From Wolfiporia cocos (lineage: Eukaryota > Basidiomycota > Agaricomycetes > Polyporales > Phaeolaceae), in NCBI GenBank assembly GCA_029448655.1, contig JACCLO010000015.1, positions 682,001 to 746,000 on the forward strand: DNA of 64,000 bases. Direction: 5' to 3'. Every line of letters starts with the position of its first letter. The stretch's first letter is position 1. The translations under genes were made by a program, and so were the position numbers. Below, in pieces: positions 1-11,357 of this stretch. The notes below the pieces were generated by a model. That model was given only the letters and a program-made list of their open reading frames with translations, searched no databases and was not told where the DNA came from.

Positions 1-2217
1 CGAATGTTGATTTCACCATGCTTTCTGGTTTGCAGCCTTGGATGGATCTCCTCCTTCATATTTCTGGGTATGACATTAATTGTCAATATTCGATCAATTT
101 CAACAAGTGGATGGCGAAGGCGCAAGACCATTTGGATCAATTTGTTAGCATAGGGTCCATGCACTTTCCGGATACCGAATGTGGTGTAGGAAAGTTACAT
201 GAGCAGATGCATCGTGCGCTCTGTCATTTTTTGTTTTCTTTTTATCTGCTACCTGGAGTGGGGATGATGGATGGTGAAGCAGCAGAGAGGGTGTGGGCAG
301 TGCTGAACGTGCTGGGAGCCCGCATGCAGGAGATGTCAGCGGGGCATCACTGCAATGTCATCAATGATCACCATTCAGATATGAATGTCAGGCGGGTGCA
401 CTCCCTAGGTATGTTTGTGTGTTGCTGCTGCCGGTGCCTTGCAATTCTGACTTTTCACAGCATGCGATCTTGCAACAAAGCACATGAAAGCGGTCACTCA
501 AAAAGCTGATGCTGTCAATCACCTCAAGAGGCTGGAAGAAAGTGCGAACGATTCAGGATTTCCTCTCGATGCCTGGCATGAGGAAGAACATAGTTTCCTC
601 ACCAGGGTGGTGGATGTCAAGCAGTATAAAGGGTTGAAAAATCCTTACGGATCACAGAAAGCGAAAGGTGTGACCCCCCCCCCCTCTGGTGACTGCATGT
701 GTGCTGATTTGGTTATAGTACCCTCCCAGCTTGACCTCATGATGGAGCTGAAAACCCATGCCAAGGACGTGAACGAGAGTGGGGTTATATGTACGATAGA
801 AGAAGGAATTGCACTGCAAGAAATGCGGTATGTGATTCGTTCCGTCGACATGCGGTTGTTCATGCTGTGATACAGTATATCATTGCTACATGAGATTAAT
901 AGCAGGTTGGTGAGCGGACAAGATGTGGATATCGTACAGGCCAGAAAGCGGCAGCTATGGGCGCGTTTGGAGGAGTGGGAGGCCCTCCACACGAGATTCA
1001 TCGCAGTTGTTGTGAAGTCTGCCTTGGAAACAAGGGTGGAGCCGAGTGGGATAAACGAAATTGTTGAGTGGGACGTTAAGCTGGAGGTGGATATGCAGGG
1101 CGATGAAGACGAAGACAGTGATGAGGAGCAAGCTAGTGAGGCAGAGGGAGAGGGCGAGCATATGGACGTTGGGCTCAAGAGGAAGTCAACAGAATCCCAA
1201 GGTACTGAGACACAGGTACATCAAGACCAAGCGGCGGTGGTGGCGGAGTTGCAGAGTTTTAGTATCAGCTTACCTTCCTCATACAACTCGTCACTGTCGA
1301 CCCACCCTGACTTCACCAAGATTTGTTCAGTAGAACGATCCCTACATGAAGGGCAAGCAAACAATGCGCTGGATCAAGTGCGCGCCCATCTTATAACTAA
1401 ATATGCACACCGGAAACGCAAGGAGAAGGTGACGGGGCAGAAGGCGAATGTGCAAGCTAATAAAAATATTAGAAAGCAGACAGAACTGATTTGTAGGGCC
1501 GCACAGGAGTATAGGAGAGCTAGAGATGCCCTCCTAAGGTTAGGAATGCCTAAGGACGGTCCGACATACCACAAGTTGCGTGAAGGCGATCTTGCGTTGT
1601 TTGCAATGCAAGCTGATGAGACACAACTGGGGGATAGTAGATGCTCGGCATCGTGGTTGTGGGAGGATGTGTCATTTGTCAAGAATGTAAGCGATGCGGC
1701 ATTGAAGAGTTACATGGAAGAAGGTGTGATACAATTATTTATACAGTGAGCAAGAGCTTATGCTTTTGCAGGTGTGCGAGTACACTGGTTCCACTCCAGG
1801 GCGAGGTGCGTGCACTTGACTGAAGAGGTGGAATTGTTAGAAGAGGAGATGCAACAGACCATGCGCTTCTTTCTATTCCAGAGACGGCAATGGCTACACC
1901 GTGCAACAGAGGAGAACCAGGCTGGAGAGCATGGGTATGCAAACTATGCACGAAAGTACATCATTTGAGGAATAGACTACATTCGGTCTTGAGGAGACAT
2001 AGACAGGCGTATCATTACATGCGCTTGCTACGAGGCTGCAAGATATGATTTGAAGCAGTGATCTTGGTGGTGGGTGCAGTCTAACGCTTTATCTCATGTG
2101 CTAAAGTGTGTGCAGGGGAGTATCAAATTGGAAAATGTCACAGATACAGCCTACCTGGATGACGTCATGGAGGGCAAATATACCCTGCCCGACATGGACC
2201 ACGATTTGTTTGAGTAA
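1..2217 (+). CDS. KDZ transposase, 3' part (5' end outside window)
   Basis: The sequence is the C-terminal part of a KDZ (Kyakuja-Dileera-Zisupton) DNA transposase of the type common in Agaricomycetes. Recognisable family blocks are YDINCQYSINF near the start, LPGVGMMDGEAAERVWAVLN (the conserved GE..ER.W block, thought to carry the last catalytic acid), then H.CNVINDHHSDMN. Exons inferred from GT/AG sites and frame continuity: 3-408, 461-827, 876-1723, 1772-1955, a probable small exon near 1995-2040, and 2116-2217 ending in TAA. Introns of 48-52 nt keep the frame. An acidic stretch lies near 1090-1170 and a basic coiled region near 1390-1520. The last part (VRVHWFHSRAR, then EEVELLEEEM) matches the usual family C-terminus. 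I see no nonsense codon, but the 5' half is outside the window, so activity cannot be judged. The TAA also overlaps a good donor (GTAAGTG at 2214), so the true end could differ. Confidence 0.82.
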
Positions 2218-2590
2218 GTGTCGTCGCAAATGACTTAAATTCTGCTAATGAGGTATAGATATCGGTCCACGCATGCAACGAGCGGGTAGAGCGAACATAC
2301 CCTGACTGACGATGGACCACGATTTATTGGAGTAGGTGTCATCATAGATGATGAGTGAGGAGTCTCATCAGCAGGTGAGGGGTAGATATCGGTCCATATG
2401 TGCAACGAGTGGATAGAGCGAACATACCCTGACCAACGATGGACCATGATTTATTGGAGTATGTGTCATCATAGATGATCAGCAAGGAGTCTCATCAGCA
2501 GGTGAGGGGTAGATATCGGTCCGTACGTGCAGCGAGTAAGATTATGTGCTGGCTGACAATGGACCATATGTATGTCAGCCCATGCCACAA
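2181..2590 (+). repeat. Four tandem copies of the KDZ 3'-end sequence
   Basis: The word ATGGACCA(C/T) followed by GATTT recurs at 2194, 2312, 2439 and, partly, 2559, giving periods of about 118, 127 and 120 nt. Other shared words are GTAGATATCGGTCC and GAGCGAACATACCCTG. The first copy contains the last KDZ coding exon, so the array grew from the transposon end. Confidence 0.8.
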
Positions 2591-3557
2591 TGTGGTGTGT
2601 CCAGGGGCTGATATTCCACAATAACAGTTTCACGATAATTACGGTGCCACGTACCAGATGTTGCCACCATAATTAAAGAAAACATATACCCAGAGAAAAA
2701 AAAACAAGCCACAATTCCTGTTTCGTCCTGATGCCGAGAAATTTTCTTCACCCTCCTTTCTTCCCTGCCACATCCAGCTTCACTGTCCCATCCTCAATAA
2801 GTCCTCACCCTGGCTGGCGCAACACCCCATGCTGAAATCCAAGTACTCTCCCCACCTTAAGAGGCTAGCAGAGAAGGGCTCTCTCACCCACCGACTGCCG
2901 ATCCCAGCTAGGTGTCCTCGATGCAAGTTGTGTCCGGTAAGGTCCCAGCTTTGCTACAAGGAAGGGCATGTTGGCGACTGGCTCTTTCTGGTAAGTCCTG
3001 CCTGCAGCGATGCTATTTGATGCTGACTGGCGAAGTGTGTGGGTCCCGGAAATTGTGAGGAGAGGTGGTTCCCCCAGCAGGACCTATTACCAGTGGAGAT
3101 TGTCAAGAAAATTGAGGTGATTCGCTTCGAGGATGCCCAGAACAATGCCGCTGAGCACACCCAAAACATAGCAGCATGGACAGCGGCCGCCACCAACAGA
3201 AAGTTACAACAAGACCTGGAGAAAGCACGTAAATGTGAGGAGTGCGAACGCGAATAGGTGTGCAGGCAGGAGCAGCATGACTTTGCAAAAGCCTGCAAGC
3301 AGGCACAGCAAGAGGAGGAGAAATGCAAGCGCGACAAAGCCCGCAAGAACGTGAGGGCTGTCAAACAGTTCGAACAGGTGCAAGCGAGGGAGGCCCGCCG
3401 TCTGAAACAGGAGGCCGCCAAGGCTGCCAGTGATGCAAAAGCCAGGCTTAAGGAAGAGGCAAAAACAAGGAAGAAATCGTCTGCGGTCGAACAAGATAAT
3501 GGCAAGAGGAATGACACCGTGAACACCATTTCATTGTCTCAAGACAGGCCACTGCTC

Positions 3558-5289
3558 TAGTGTTGCCGAAGTTCAGTTCAGAACCGAGGTTCAGAACCTG
3601 AACTGCAGGAACCGAACCTAGGTTCAGGTTCAGTCCAGGTCCGGTTCAGGGTAGGATGTCAAGGTTCGGTTCTTGGTTCAGGGGGGCCATGGGTACCCTT
3701 GAACCAGGTTCGAACCGGACTGAACCTTGAACCACTTAGCATTAACATATTCCTGGTAACTGTTGGTGGATAAGTATAAACTACAATCATATTCTTGTCA
3801 TCTTTGTTATAGTATTGTTGCAGTAAGCTATGGATAACTGGCTTCACAATGGCAAGCATCAGCACTGATATACTCCAGTCTCCCAATATGGTGAGAGCTC
3901 AGCCCCATGTTGGAAGTACTGTGCTTTCTTTGGCACTGGGCTACATTCACTGCTGTCAGATGAAGTAAAACATGTAGTTCACAATGTTTCACTTCAGATC
4001 CATGAACCTAGGTTATATACAGAGCTGTCTAATAGGGTTTGTTATTAGCTTTGCCTCAGGCTAATTCACACTCATTCTGCTCATGGATTCTGATTACTGA
4101 ACTGCTCAAATCTGCTGCCTTGAGTGACTATTGTGCATCATAAGTTATGTTTTACCACTGTAAAGAAGACTCAGAGCCAATTTGGAATGTAGCAGCCCAA
4201 TAGACACCAAACAGAGGCACTGCAGAACTTGAAGTTTGGTGTTGTCAGAAAAATATTTCCCTCGGGTTTCCTGGGCAGGTCAGGATGTGCCACAATAGGT
4301 GAGGTGTTTAAGGGGTCGATAGCGAGCAATGTACCTAGGAGACACGCAGCTTGTAGCGATTCAAACGGCGGCGGCACGTTAAATGGATCAGGAATAATAG
4401 AAATCAAATCAAAACATTGGTAACTGATTCCCTAAGTCCTGAGCGAACGCCTCGAGCACAGCTCTTCGTCTAGCTTCGTCTTGGCAGTAATCAATGTATT
4501 TTCTTGTATCTGCACATCGCCTAAATACATAGAGAGCTATAAGGTTTTTTACAACATTTTGAGTGCCCTAAAATTTGAGTATGCACCCTACAAGCTAGAC
4601 AAGTCGGAGACGAACCCTGAAACAGTGAGGATTGTCCTGGAATACTAGAAAATTATTTTACGAGACCGATAGACCGTAGATCTAAGGTGGTGCACAGAGG
4701 TTAGAGAGACAAGACATGGAAAAAGCTATAGGAAAGCAGTCGAGGTTGGGACAGACCTGTCTATGCTAGAGAGCCTAGAGAAATGTCGGATAGTACCTGT
4801 CTTTGACTAGATGAGCAGCCAGAGAGTGTCCGCAGGGCTTTTGCGACGTTTCAGATTGTGCGCAAACCAGCGAAGGTTCAACGTTCACTGTGCGAGCACG
4901 ATCGAGGTTGATCACGATCGGTCGAGCTGTAGCTAAACCACCTCGGATGGGCATTCTGCCTACCAGCTGGCTTTCCATGGTGCATTCTGCGTCATTTTGA
5001 TGCGTGTTTGGTCACGTCTCGGTGTTCTTACATGGTTCTAATGTCTATGGCACATTTATTTTGCAGCATATTGGTTACTCCAGTGGACTCAACATTATTT
5101 TTACATTTTAGAAAAGCAAGTCATTTAGTGGTTCGAACCTAGTTCGAACCATGAACCGAACCTGCTGAACCAGTTCAGCAGGTTCAGTCCAGGTTCAGGT
5201 TCAGGTTCAGGCTCCCTGCAGTCGGTTCAGTTCTAGGTTCAGCCCCAGACCCCCCTGAACCTGAACTGAACCGAACTTCGGCAACACTA
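3558..5289. mobile_element. Non-autonomous hAT element, 1.73 kb, 8-bp TSD
   Basis: The termini are a perfect 17-bp inverted repeat beginning TAGTGTTGCCGAAGTTC. The flanks are an exact 8-bp duplication CACTGCTC (3550-3557 and 5290-5297), the size expected of the hAT superfamily. Both ends carry dense subterminal repeats of the word GGTTCAG and its complement (about 3574-3735 and 5130-5275). The interior has no frame resembling a transposase, so it would need proteins in trans. It interrupts an exon of the hypothetical gene around it. Confidence 0.93.
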
Positions 5290-5521
5290 CACTGCTCGAT
5301 GAGTACTTCAACGACCTTTTTCATGAGAGCGTAAGTTCTTTCATGCTCTGTTGGAGGGTGGTACTGGCATGTGATCGGAAGGACAATGATGATGAGGTTG
5401 ATGACGACATCGTGAAATTACTAGCATCGTTGACCCAAGCAAGCGACACGGGTGGTCCCTCACAGGTAAGTGAATGTTTGACATACAAGGCCTACACCAT
5501 GATTCTACTTTAATCACAGAA

Positions 5522-5676
5522 GGATGTCGGTGATGGTGACCATGATGATGGTGACCACAACAATGGCAACCACGATGACGGTGACCACGATGCTGGTGAC
5601 GCTGACAATGGCAACCGTGACGATGGCAACCATGATGACAGCAACCGCAACGACAGCAACCACGACGGCGAGTCCA
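5522..5676 (+). repeat. Coding minisatellite (Asp/His/Asn-rich)
   Basis: A run of 9- to 15-nt units based on GATGGTGACCAC and AATGGCAACCAC encodes repeats of the type DGDHDDGDHNNGNHDDGDH. It lies inside an exon of the 2829-6513 gene and keeps the frame. Confidence 0.75.
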
Positions 5677-6513
5677 TGAGCGATGTGATGGCCCAGGACA
5701 AGATCACCGTGGTGCGTGCAGTGTTCTGGAATCAGGTTAGTAACTGAGCTTTCTCCATTGAACGTCAATTTACTATTAGTGGTTATAGAACACTTTGATG
5801 CCGGCAGCCGCTATCATTCATGCTGTGAATGGATACGTGCGGCTGGCAGACTTTCCCTCAATGCTGAATATGTTTGGCCTGGACGTAGATGTGACTAGAG
5901 TGGAAATCTGGGATCGAGTTTGGGAGGTGTGGATGGACATCTGGGGTCTGCGCTCGAGGATCCCCATGCCAAATGCTAACATGCTGTTGATGCGGCTGCC
6001 AGATGTGACACAGTGCATGCTATGCAACAGTCTGATATTTGTGCCCGCCTGACAATTGGACGTTCACCAGGTGCCCTGGGCTGGCTTTAGAGCAGGACGC
6101 ATTGCGCCACCCGGCTATCCCTATATACCTGGCTCATGTAACTGAATTAAGGACCCAAGGTGCATGACGAAGCTTCACCAGTAGTATCCTTTTACGACCA
6201 ATGTGTAGCCTTGGAATGCCCACTGTGGGAGGATTCCCCCATAAATGCGACAATGGCGCATGTGCGCCCACCGGTGCACCCAAAATGCAAAATACGCAAG
6301 GCTGAGGATGGCCAGCTCGTGGCATCCACATCGAGAGTGGCTGCCATGACCACTTCCCATCAGTCGTGCAAGAGGCGCAGGTCCACGTCGAGTTCTTCAA
6401 TCATCGATCTAACAAACGAGCCGGAGGAGGCTAACGAGAAGAGGGTGGAGCCATCGGTCTACAAGTGGGAGTGGGATGAGGATATGAAAGTAGAACGGTG
6501 TTCACTAGATTAA

Positions 6514-8245
6514 GGTGCGTAGAACCTGGTGGTTTGCACGCTCGTATCTAACCAGAACTATCAGGTAGAATTCTCGCTGCAACCAAGAGGTACACGTCGC
6601 GTACACCCCAGAATAGATTCGCATCTTAGATCTGATACAACAGGTACGTTGAGCTGACACCGATCAGTACTGACGTATTGAACTGTATTGTTGTACATTT
6701 GTAAGCGTACACTAATCTATACTGTCACACGTCTATACGCAATTCAATCTACCGCGCGCGTGGCTCCATCAGCATGTGTGTAAATTAATCTGCGTGATTG
6801 TGTAAATTAATCTGTGTGATAGTGTAGATTAACCTGTGTGCGGAGCTAGCTTCATCAGGATTGGTGTAGATTAATCTGTGTGCAAACCTAGCTGGCAACT
6901 GCGATTTCTTAAGCGAAGGGCAGTTGGCAGATTAAGATAATTGACTGAAGTCCCTCATTGTGGCAGAAGCAGTGGCTGCGATGCCACAAGCTGAAGGGAG
7001 AAGTCAAGATGCCCTGAGCTGTTCGAATACCAGGATCCACAGGTGAGTGAATCATTTCTCATCAACATTGATCAATATGAGCTGATTTTGTTCCATTTTG
7101 TGTGTGACACCAGCTTGGTAGCCAGGAGAAGTTGGTGAGTATCATTGTAGATGATATGATTTTATTTGAGCTATATGCTAACGATTATGTAGGACCTCGG
7201 GATGCAGTTCCAGGATGCTATTATTCCCTCAACCCGAATCATTCACCATGACTGCAACAATTGCAGTCATGCATATACCTTCGAATTGATTGTCACTAAT
7301 GTTCCTAGTTGGCTTTGCACGGACCACTCACCAACACTATACAAATACCCAATGATATCTATAAGACTTCATGGGCATCATACAGACACGAATCTACCAC
7401 TCCACACTGTAGCCCCTAGCCATTTTCCATTTTCCACATCTTGATGCACGTCTTCCTCGTGTTTGTTCTCACCGTCACCAGTGTAGTCCTCACATAGTGC
7501 AATTGCCATGCTTTACAGGCATGATTTGCATTGTGCCACATACATACCCTACTAGCAAATGAATAACGCACTGCTAGATGGAGATGAAACAAACCACACA
7601 GTGTCTGCTCTCTGACCACGACTTTTCGTCAGAATCAACTTCCACTGCCTCATAGATAGCTTGGCAGTCACCAGACCATCATAGAGGAGACAATGCAACT
7701 CAGTAGGTGCAATGCATGGAGTTTCATGGGAACCTGACGGGAATGCTGAGACTCATATTATGGCATGTACAGCTTTTCCGAGGACACCAGAAGTAACGAT
7801 AGCGGGAATACTCGACTCAAAAGTGATGCGGTGCTGCAGAGGAGCATGCTGGGAAAGTAGATGTTGGTAGTTTTGCAAAAGCTTGGGCTGGGTTGCACGA
7901 AAAATTATACCCGGAGGATTACCCGACGTCCATGTCATCCTGGTCCTGCCCCAGTTTAGTACAGTACACTCATCATCGAAAAAATTGGTTTCGCGCGTCC
8001 ATGCTAGCCAGTTGTCAATGTGCGGCTAACATCAACGTCGATACACGCCAATTGCGAGCGCCTCACCTGCACTTCCCTGTATGGCTGCTCCATTGTACAG
8101 GCTCAATCGGAGTGGTTGCACTGGGCGGTGTCTCAAAGCCTCAATTTGCGACAGCCATAGGCTCTCGAGAGGGTCGTAAACACAGCAAATCAGAACTGTT
8201 ACCGGAATGTCTGTAGACAATTCCAGTGGAAGATTGAGGTCCCGA
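6514..8245. other. No recognisable gene
   Basis: Only short frames with no family resemblance are present. Splice-like words occur (for example GTGAGTGAATC at 7049), so an exon of an unrecognised gene is possible, but I cannot support one. The only clear structure is the minisatellite at 6768-6890. Confidence 0.5.
6768..6890. repeat. Short minisatellite
   Basis: At least four imperfect copies of GTGTAAATTAATCTGTGTG or GTGTAGATTAATCTGTGTG, spaced about 22-45 nt. The spacer word AGCTAGCTTCATCAG is also partly repeated. Confidence 0.7.
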
Positions 8246-8254
8246 GGTTGAGAC

Positions 8255-9471
8255 CCAGTGAAAAGCCATCATATCCTTAGTGTATCAGTAAATACTAGTA
8301 AATATCAAAAAATATATTGAGATAACCATTTATACCAGAAGCTATCAAAAGCTAAATGCCAAGAGTCCAGGCGGTCAGATCACCGATGCCAAGACTTTTG
8401 TCATACTCATACATACTAGTTAATATACTCAACATATCCTCGATTGATAGAAGTCGCGATTGAGAATTTTTCGAGCAGACGTCCAGTTGCAAAACTGCAA
8501 GTCGACGTCAAGTCAAAAAGTGTCTTGTGGGCAGCAACCTGGACTTCGACTTCGTTGCAAGCAGCGAGCCCAAGCACTCATGTGAGCTGGTCATTCAATT
8601 GCGTCATAGTACAAGTACTGTCCTGTCTCGAGTCATCCGTCTCTTTTTCTTATCTCTACCTCATACTTCCACCATCTCCCAAGGTATGTACAGCTCTGGT
8701 GAGGTGATGATTGGTTGCTTCATGCAGAACACAGCAAATGAAACAAGATCCAGTGAGTATATGCATGCTCAACACTTGTTTTTGATAACTTCCATCTGTA
8801 GATACAGACTGCAGAGGTGCGTGCATTCCCCATTCTTGTGTTGCACCCCAAGATGGCACTTCTCTTTTATCGGACTCCAGGGACTTCATCTGGATAGGTT
8901 ACAAATGCACGGCTTAGGTACATACAATCCATCCCTTTCTATGCTAACGGTGACTCATCTGCCCATACCACCCCGATTATGAGCCCCCCGACTCCCGCCG
9001 CACCCGCTATTTCCGCCTTGGTGCGCTATTGACTCCGATCGATGCACGACTCCGATCGCACCATCACGTACCGAGCGCATCGACTTCCAATATATGTGTG
9101 CCATTTTTTTGAGTGAGTCAGAAGATGAGATTCGGTGGATTTTGGTATTTTCTGGTAGCTGTTGATAGATTCAAGCAATTAAAAAATGAGGTTGATATGA
9201 ACGAGTATGCTCTGATTGAGTGAGCCTCTGCATATTTGTATGTTCAAGTATCTTGGGATAGTCGCTACATTTCCAGACAGGGCCGTCGGGTATTTTCTGG
9301 TAATTAGTAGTATATTGGAATGCTATCCTACTAGCTTGCAGTATGTTACAGTGGCTTCTAGTATACTGCCGGGCACCTACAAAAATAGCGAATTCTATGA
9401 AGAGTCCAACTTTAGTATCAGATCATATCGGGTAGCTACTGATAGAATCTGATACAAGGTACTTTCACTGG
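8255..9471 (+). mobile_element. Element X: 1,217-bp non-autonomous element with 9-bp TSD
   Basis: The ends are CCAGTGAAA and TTTCACTGG, flanked by an exact 9-bp duplication GGTTGAGAC (8246-8254 and 9472-9480). Subterminal regions are rich in words such as GTATCAG and GATACT. It is homologous along its ends to the element at 11358-13583, which lies in the opposite orientation. A 9-bp TSD is typical of Mutator-like elements (MULEs), but the terminal repeat seen here is short and degenerate, so the class is inference. No transposase is encoded. Confidence 0.87.
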
Positions 9472-9480
9472 GGTTGAGAC

Positions 9481-10440
9481 CCGGACAGGAATAGGAGCCA
9501 AAGAGAGGTGGAGCTGCTGGCTTGCACGGTCTAGACAAGGCGCTGCACTCATGGCTTTGCAAGAGCACCACTGAACAATGGATCTTCCATAAGACGAGTT
9601 CTATGTTTCAAAGTGACATGGATATCCGAGGACTCGCAGAGACCAGCCGACAGAGGCGTGAATGCTGTGATATGAGACCCAGAGCATGCTTGTAAAAACC
9701 TTTTTAGTGCCATTTCTGGAATATCTGCGTCAAAGGTGCATTAGGAGTAGGAGCAACTAACAGCTTCATCATAAATGTACATACTAAGCCATGTATGGTA
9801 GCCACATGTCTCATTCGGCCAAAACCAGATGAATAAACGGCAGATCGGTATTCAAATCTTAAATAGTATTGCAGTGCGCCACGGAACTAGTGGTAGCGTG
9901 GGCGGCCACAAAACGCGATCGAGCGCGGGTATGCTAAAGTGAGAGTTTCAGCCACACGATTTCGCAAATTGACCTGGTCGACCTCCAAACCCGCGACCAG
10001 ACCAGCAGCGTGCCGCTAGTACGGCATCATGTGGTGGAGGCGGTGATTGTCAGATGAGGCGGGTCGGACCACCTGAAGGGGTGCTATCAGCTGGACTCGC
10101 TCAATGCTGACACTTACTGATGTGCGTACATATCTAATCGAGGTGATCCGAAGACAGCGTACAGGAGCTCCGCGCAGGCAGAAACGGAGCAGTGCGCAAA
10201 GTGCGGACGCGTGCTGTCCATCTACCACAGGTATCATCGATATCGCTCTGCGAAATGCTGCGTTGTTTGCCACATTTGTCTACGCGCAGCTTCTCTTTTC
10301 ACCATTGCTGTCCAACTCACCTCAACGCCTCGTCTCTGATCACGACGGAAGACTTGATGATGGGCTTGACGCCCAGCCTGGCGAGCTCCAAACGTCGCAG
10401 CGGCACCTGTATGCCATCGTCTTGAGCATTTTTCTTGAGC
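9481..10440. other. No supportable gene
   Basis: Short frames only. A CAKCGRV zinc-ribbon-like string can be read at about 10194-10214 on the plus strand, but it does not continue into anything I recognise. Confidence 0.4.
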
Positions 10441-10600
10441 TCAAACATGTTCCCGCAGGTTTCGTTGCAGTGCAGATGGTGATATCATGATATCATGATG
10501 GAAAGTCAGCCAGAACAGGAGTTCGTCGAGATAGGTATCGGGATGGTTTTGGTGCAGAAGATGAACAGAGTCCATTACAGCGCGGTGATGATACGAACGC
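10441..10600 (-). pseudogene. Tc1/mariner-like transposase fragment (helix-turn-helix part)
   Basis: The minus strand reads HPDTYLDELLFWL followed by ISPSALQRNLRE and then a stop. This fits the N-terminal helix-turn-helix block of fungal Tc1/mariner-type transposases (PD.YLDEL...ISPS.L.RNL). Only about 45 residues remain, and no DDE catalytic part follows in frame. It is a relic. Confidence 0.45.
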
Positions 10601-10961
10601 GACCACGCAACGGGATAGTGGCTTGACGACGCGACCGAAGTCCTCGAAGATGTGCTCCCAACGTTAGAGATGGGGGCCGGAGGTGCCTAGAATCTTGCAG
10701 ATATCGTCCTGTACCCAACCGCTTGCCCATAGACAAAGAGCACAGTTTCATATCTTCGCTGAATTTTCCACTGCCCATAGCTGTAGAAACCAGTGCAGTA
10801 CAACAGAAATACGTAGGTGCGAGCAACGGGTGCCTATGAGCGCTTACGAGTCGGAAGCTTTGGCTCGGAACTTTAGCACATCGAGACGACGCGCAAAAAA
10901 AATGTGACTTTGACATTATTTTCGGGAACAACTGTAAGTGTGCATCTATAGCTTTCGAGGT

Positions 10962-11072
10962 TAGGCCCAGGCCGAGCCGAACCCTGTGAGGGCCCGATTT
11001 GATTTCAGGTTTTGAAGAGCCCGGGCCATCCAAAGCCAGGCCAAAGCCGGAGCGTTGGGTCTGGCACTTCCT
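10962..11072. mobile_element. Truncated end of a GGCC-type hAT element
   Basis: The stretch resembles the right end of the element at 51575-52433. Shared words include GAGGGCCC, then CAGGTTTTGAA, then CCATCCAAAGCCAGGCCAAAG (20 bases or fewer match in each block). The matching left end is absent here, so only one end survives. Confidence 0.6.
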
Positions 11073-11357
11073 GCAGCGCAGCCCCCTCGGACACAGCCGG
11101 CACCGCGCAAGCAATACTTGGGGATGAAGACGGCACATCCGTAAGCACCGCGGCATCCCGCTATGCGCTCATTTGCGCTACCCACAATGGGCCTGTGAAG
11201 AAGAGCCAGTGGAGGACACTCGTAAGTTCGTTCTCTTCCTTGCGCGTCCATAACACAGGTGCTCATAGTGCGGCTGTCCGTCACCCGCCACGTGCAGAAT
11301 ATGTCTGCCCGAAGTGTGGACATTTCAACTAGTGTTGCCGTGGCTTGGGCTTGAGCC

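Larger units (their letters stand above)
2829..6513 (+). pseudogene. Hypothetical gene split by a hAT insertion, with a SUMO-interaction-like motif
   Basis: I do not recognise the protein. Exon 1 (2829-2990) has a small Cys cluster (ARCPRCKLCPVRSQLC). A 45-nt intron (2991-3035) keeps the frame into a Lys/Glu/Ala-rich coiled coil (3036-3549) with an in-frame TAG at 3255-3257, probably a former CAG. At 3558 the coding sequence is cut by a hAT element. Removing that element and one TSD copy rejoins the exon in frame up to a good donor at 5331. Later exons are 5382-5465, 5520-5735 (Asp/His/Asn repeats) and 5789-about 6050, with introns of 51-54 nt that keep phase. The last piece, 6160-6513, holds a basic CKRRRS motif next to SSSSIIDLTNEPEE, which looks like a SUMO-interaction motif. 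The link between 6050 and 6160 is unresolved. The stop and insertion make it a pseudogene. Confidence 0.62.

Noticed and set aside
3558..5289. Small frames inside the first hAT element (for example 4171-4407)
   Set aside because: No resemblance to a transposase or any other family. The element is treated as noncoding.
10188..10240. CAKCGRV zinc-ribbon-like string
   Set aside because: It is an isolated pair of cysteines with no second knuckle that can be joined with confidence.
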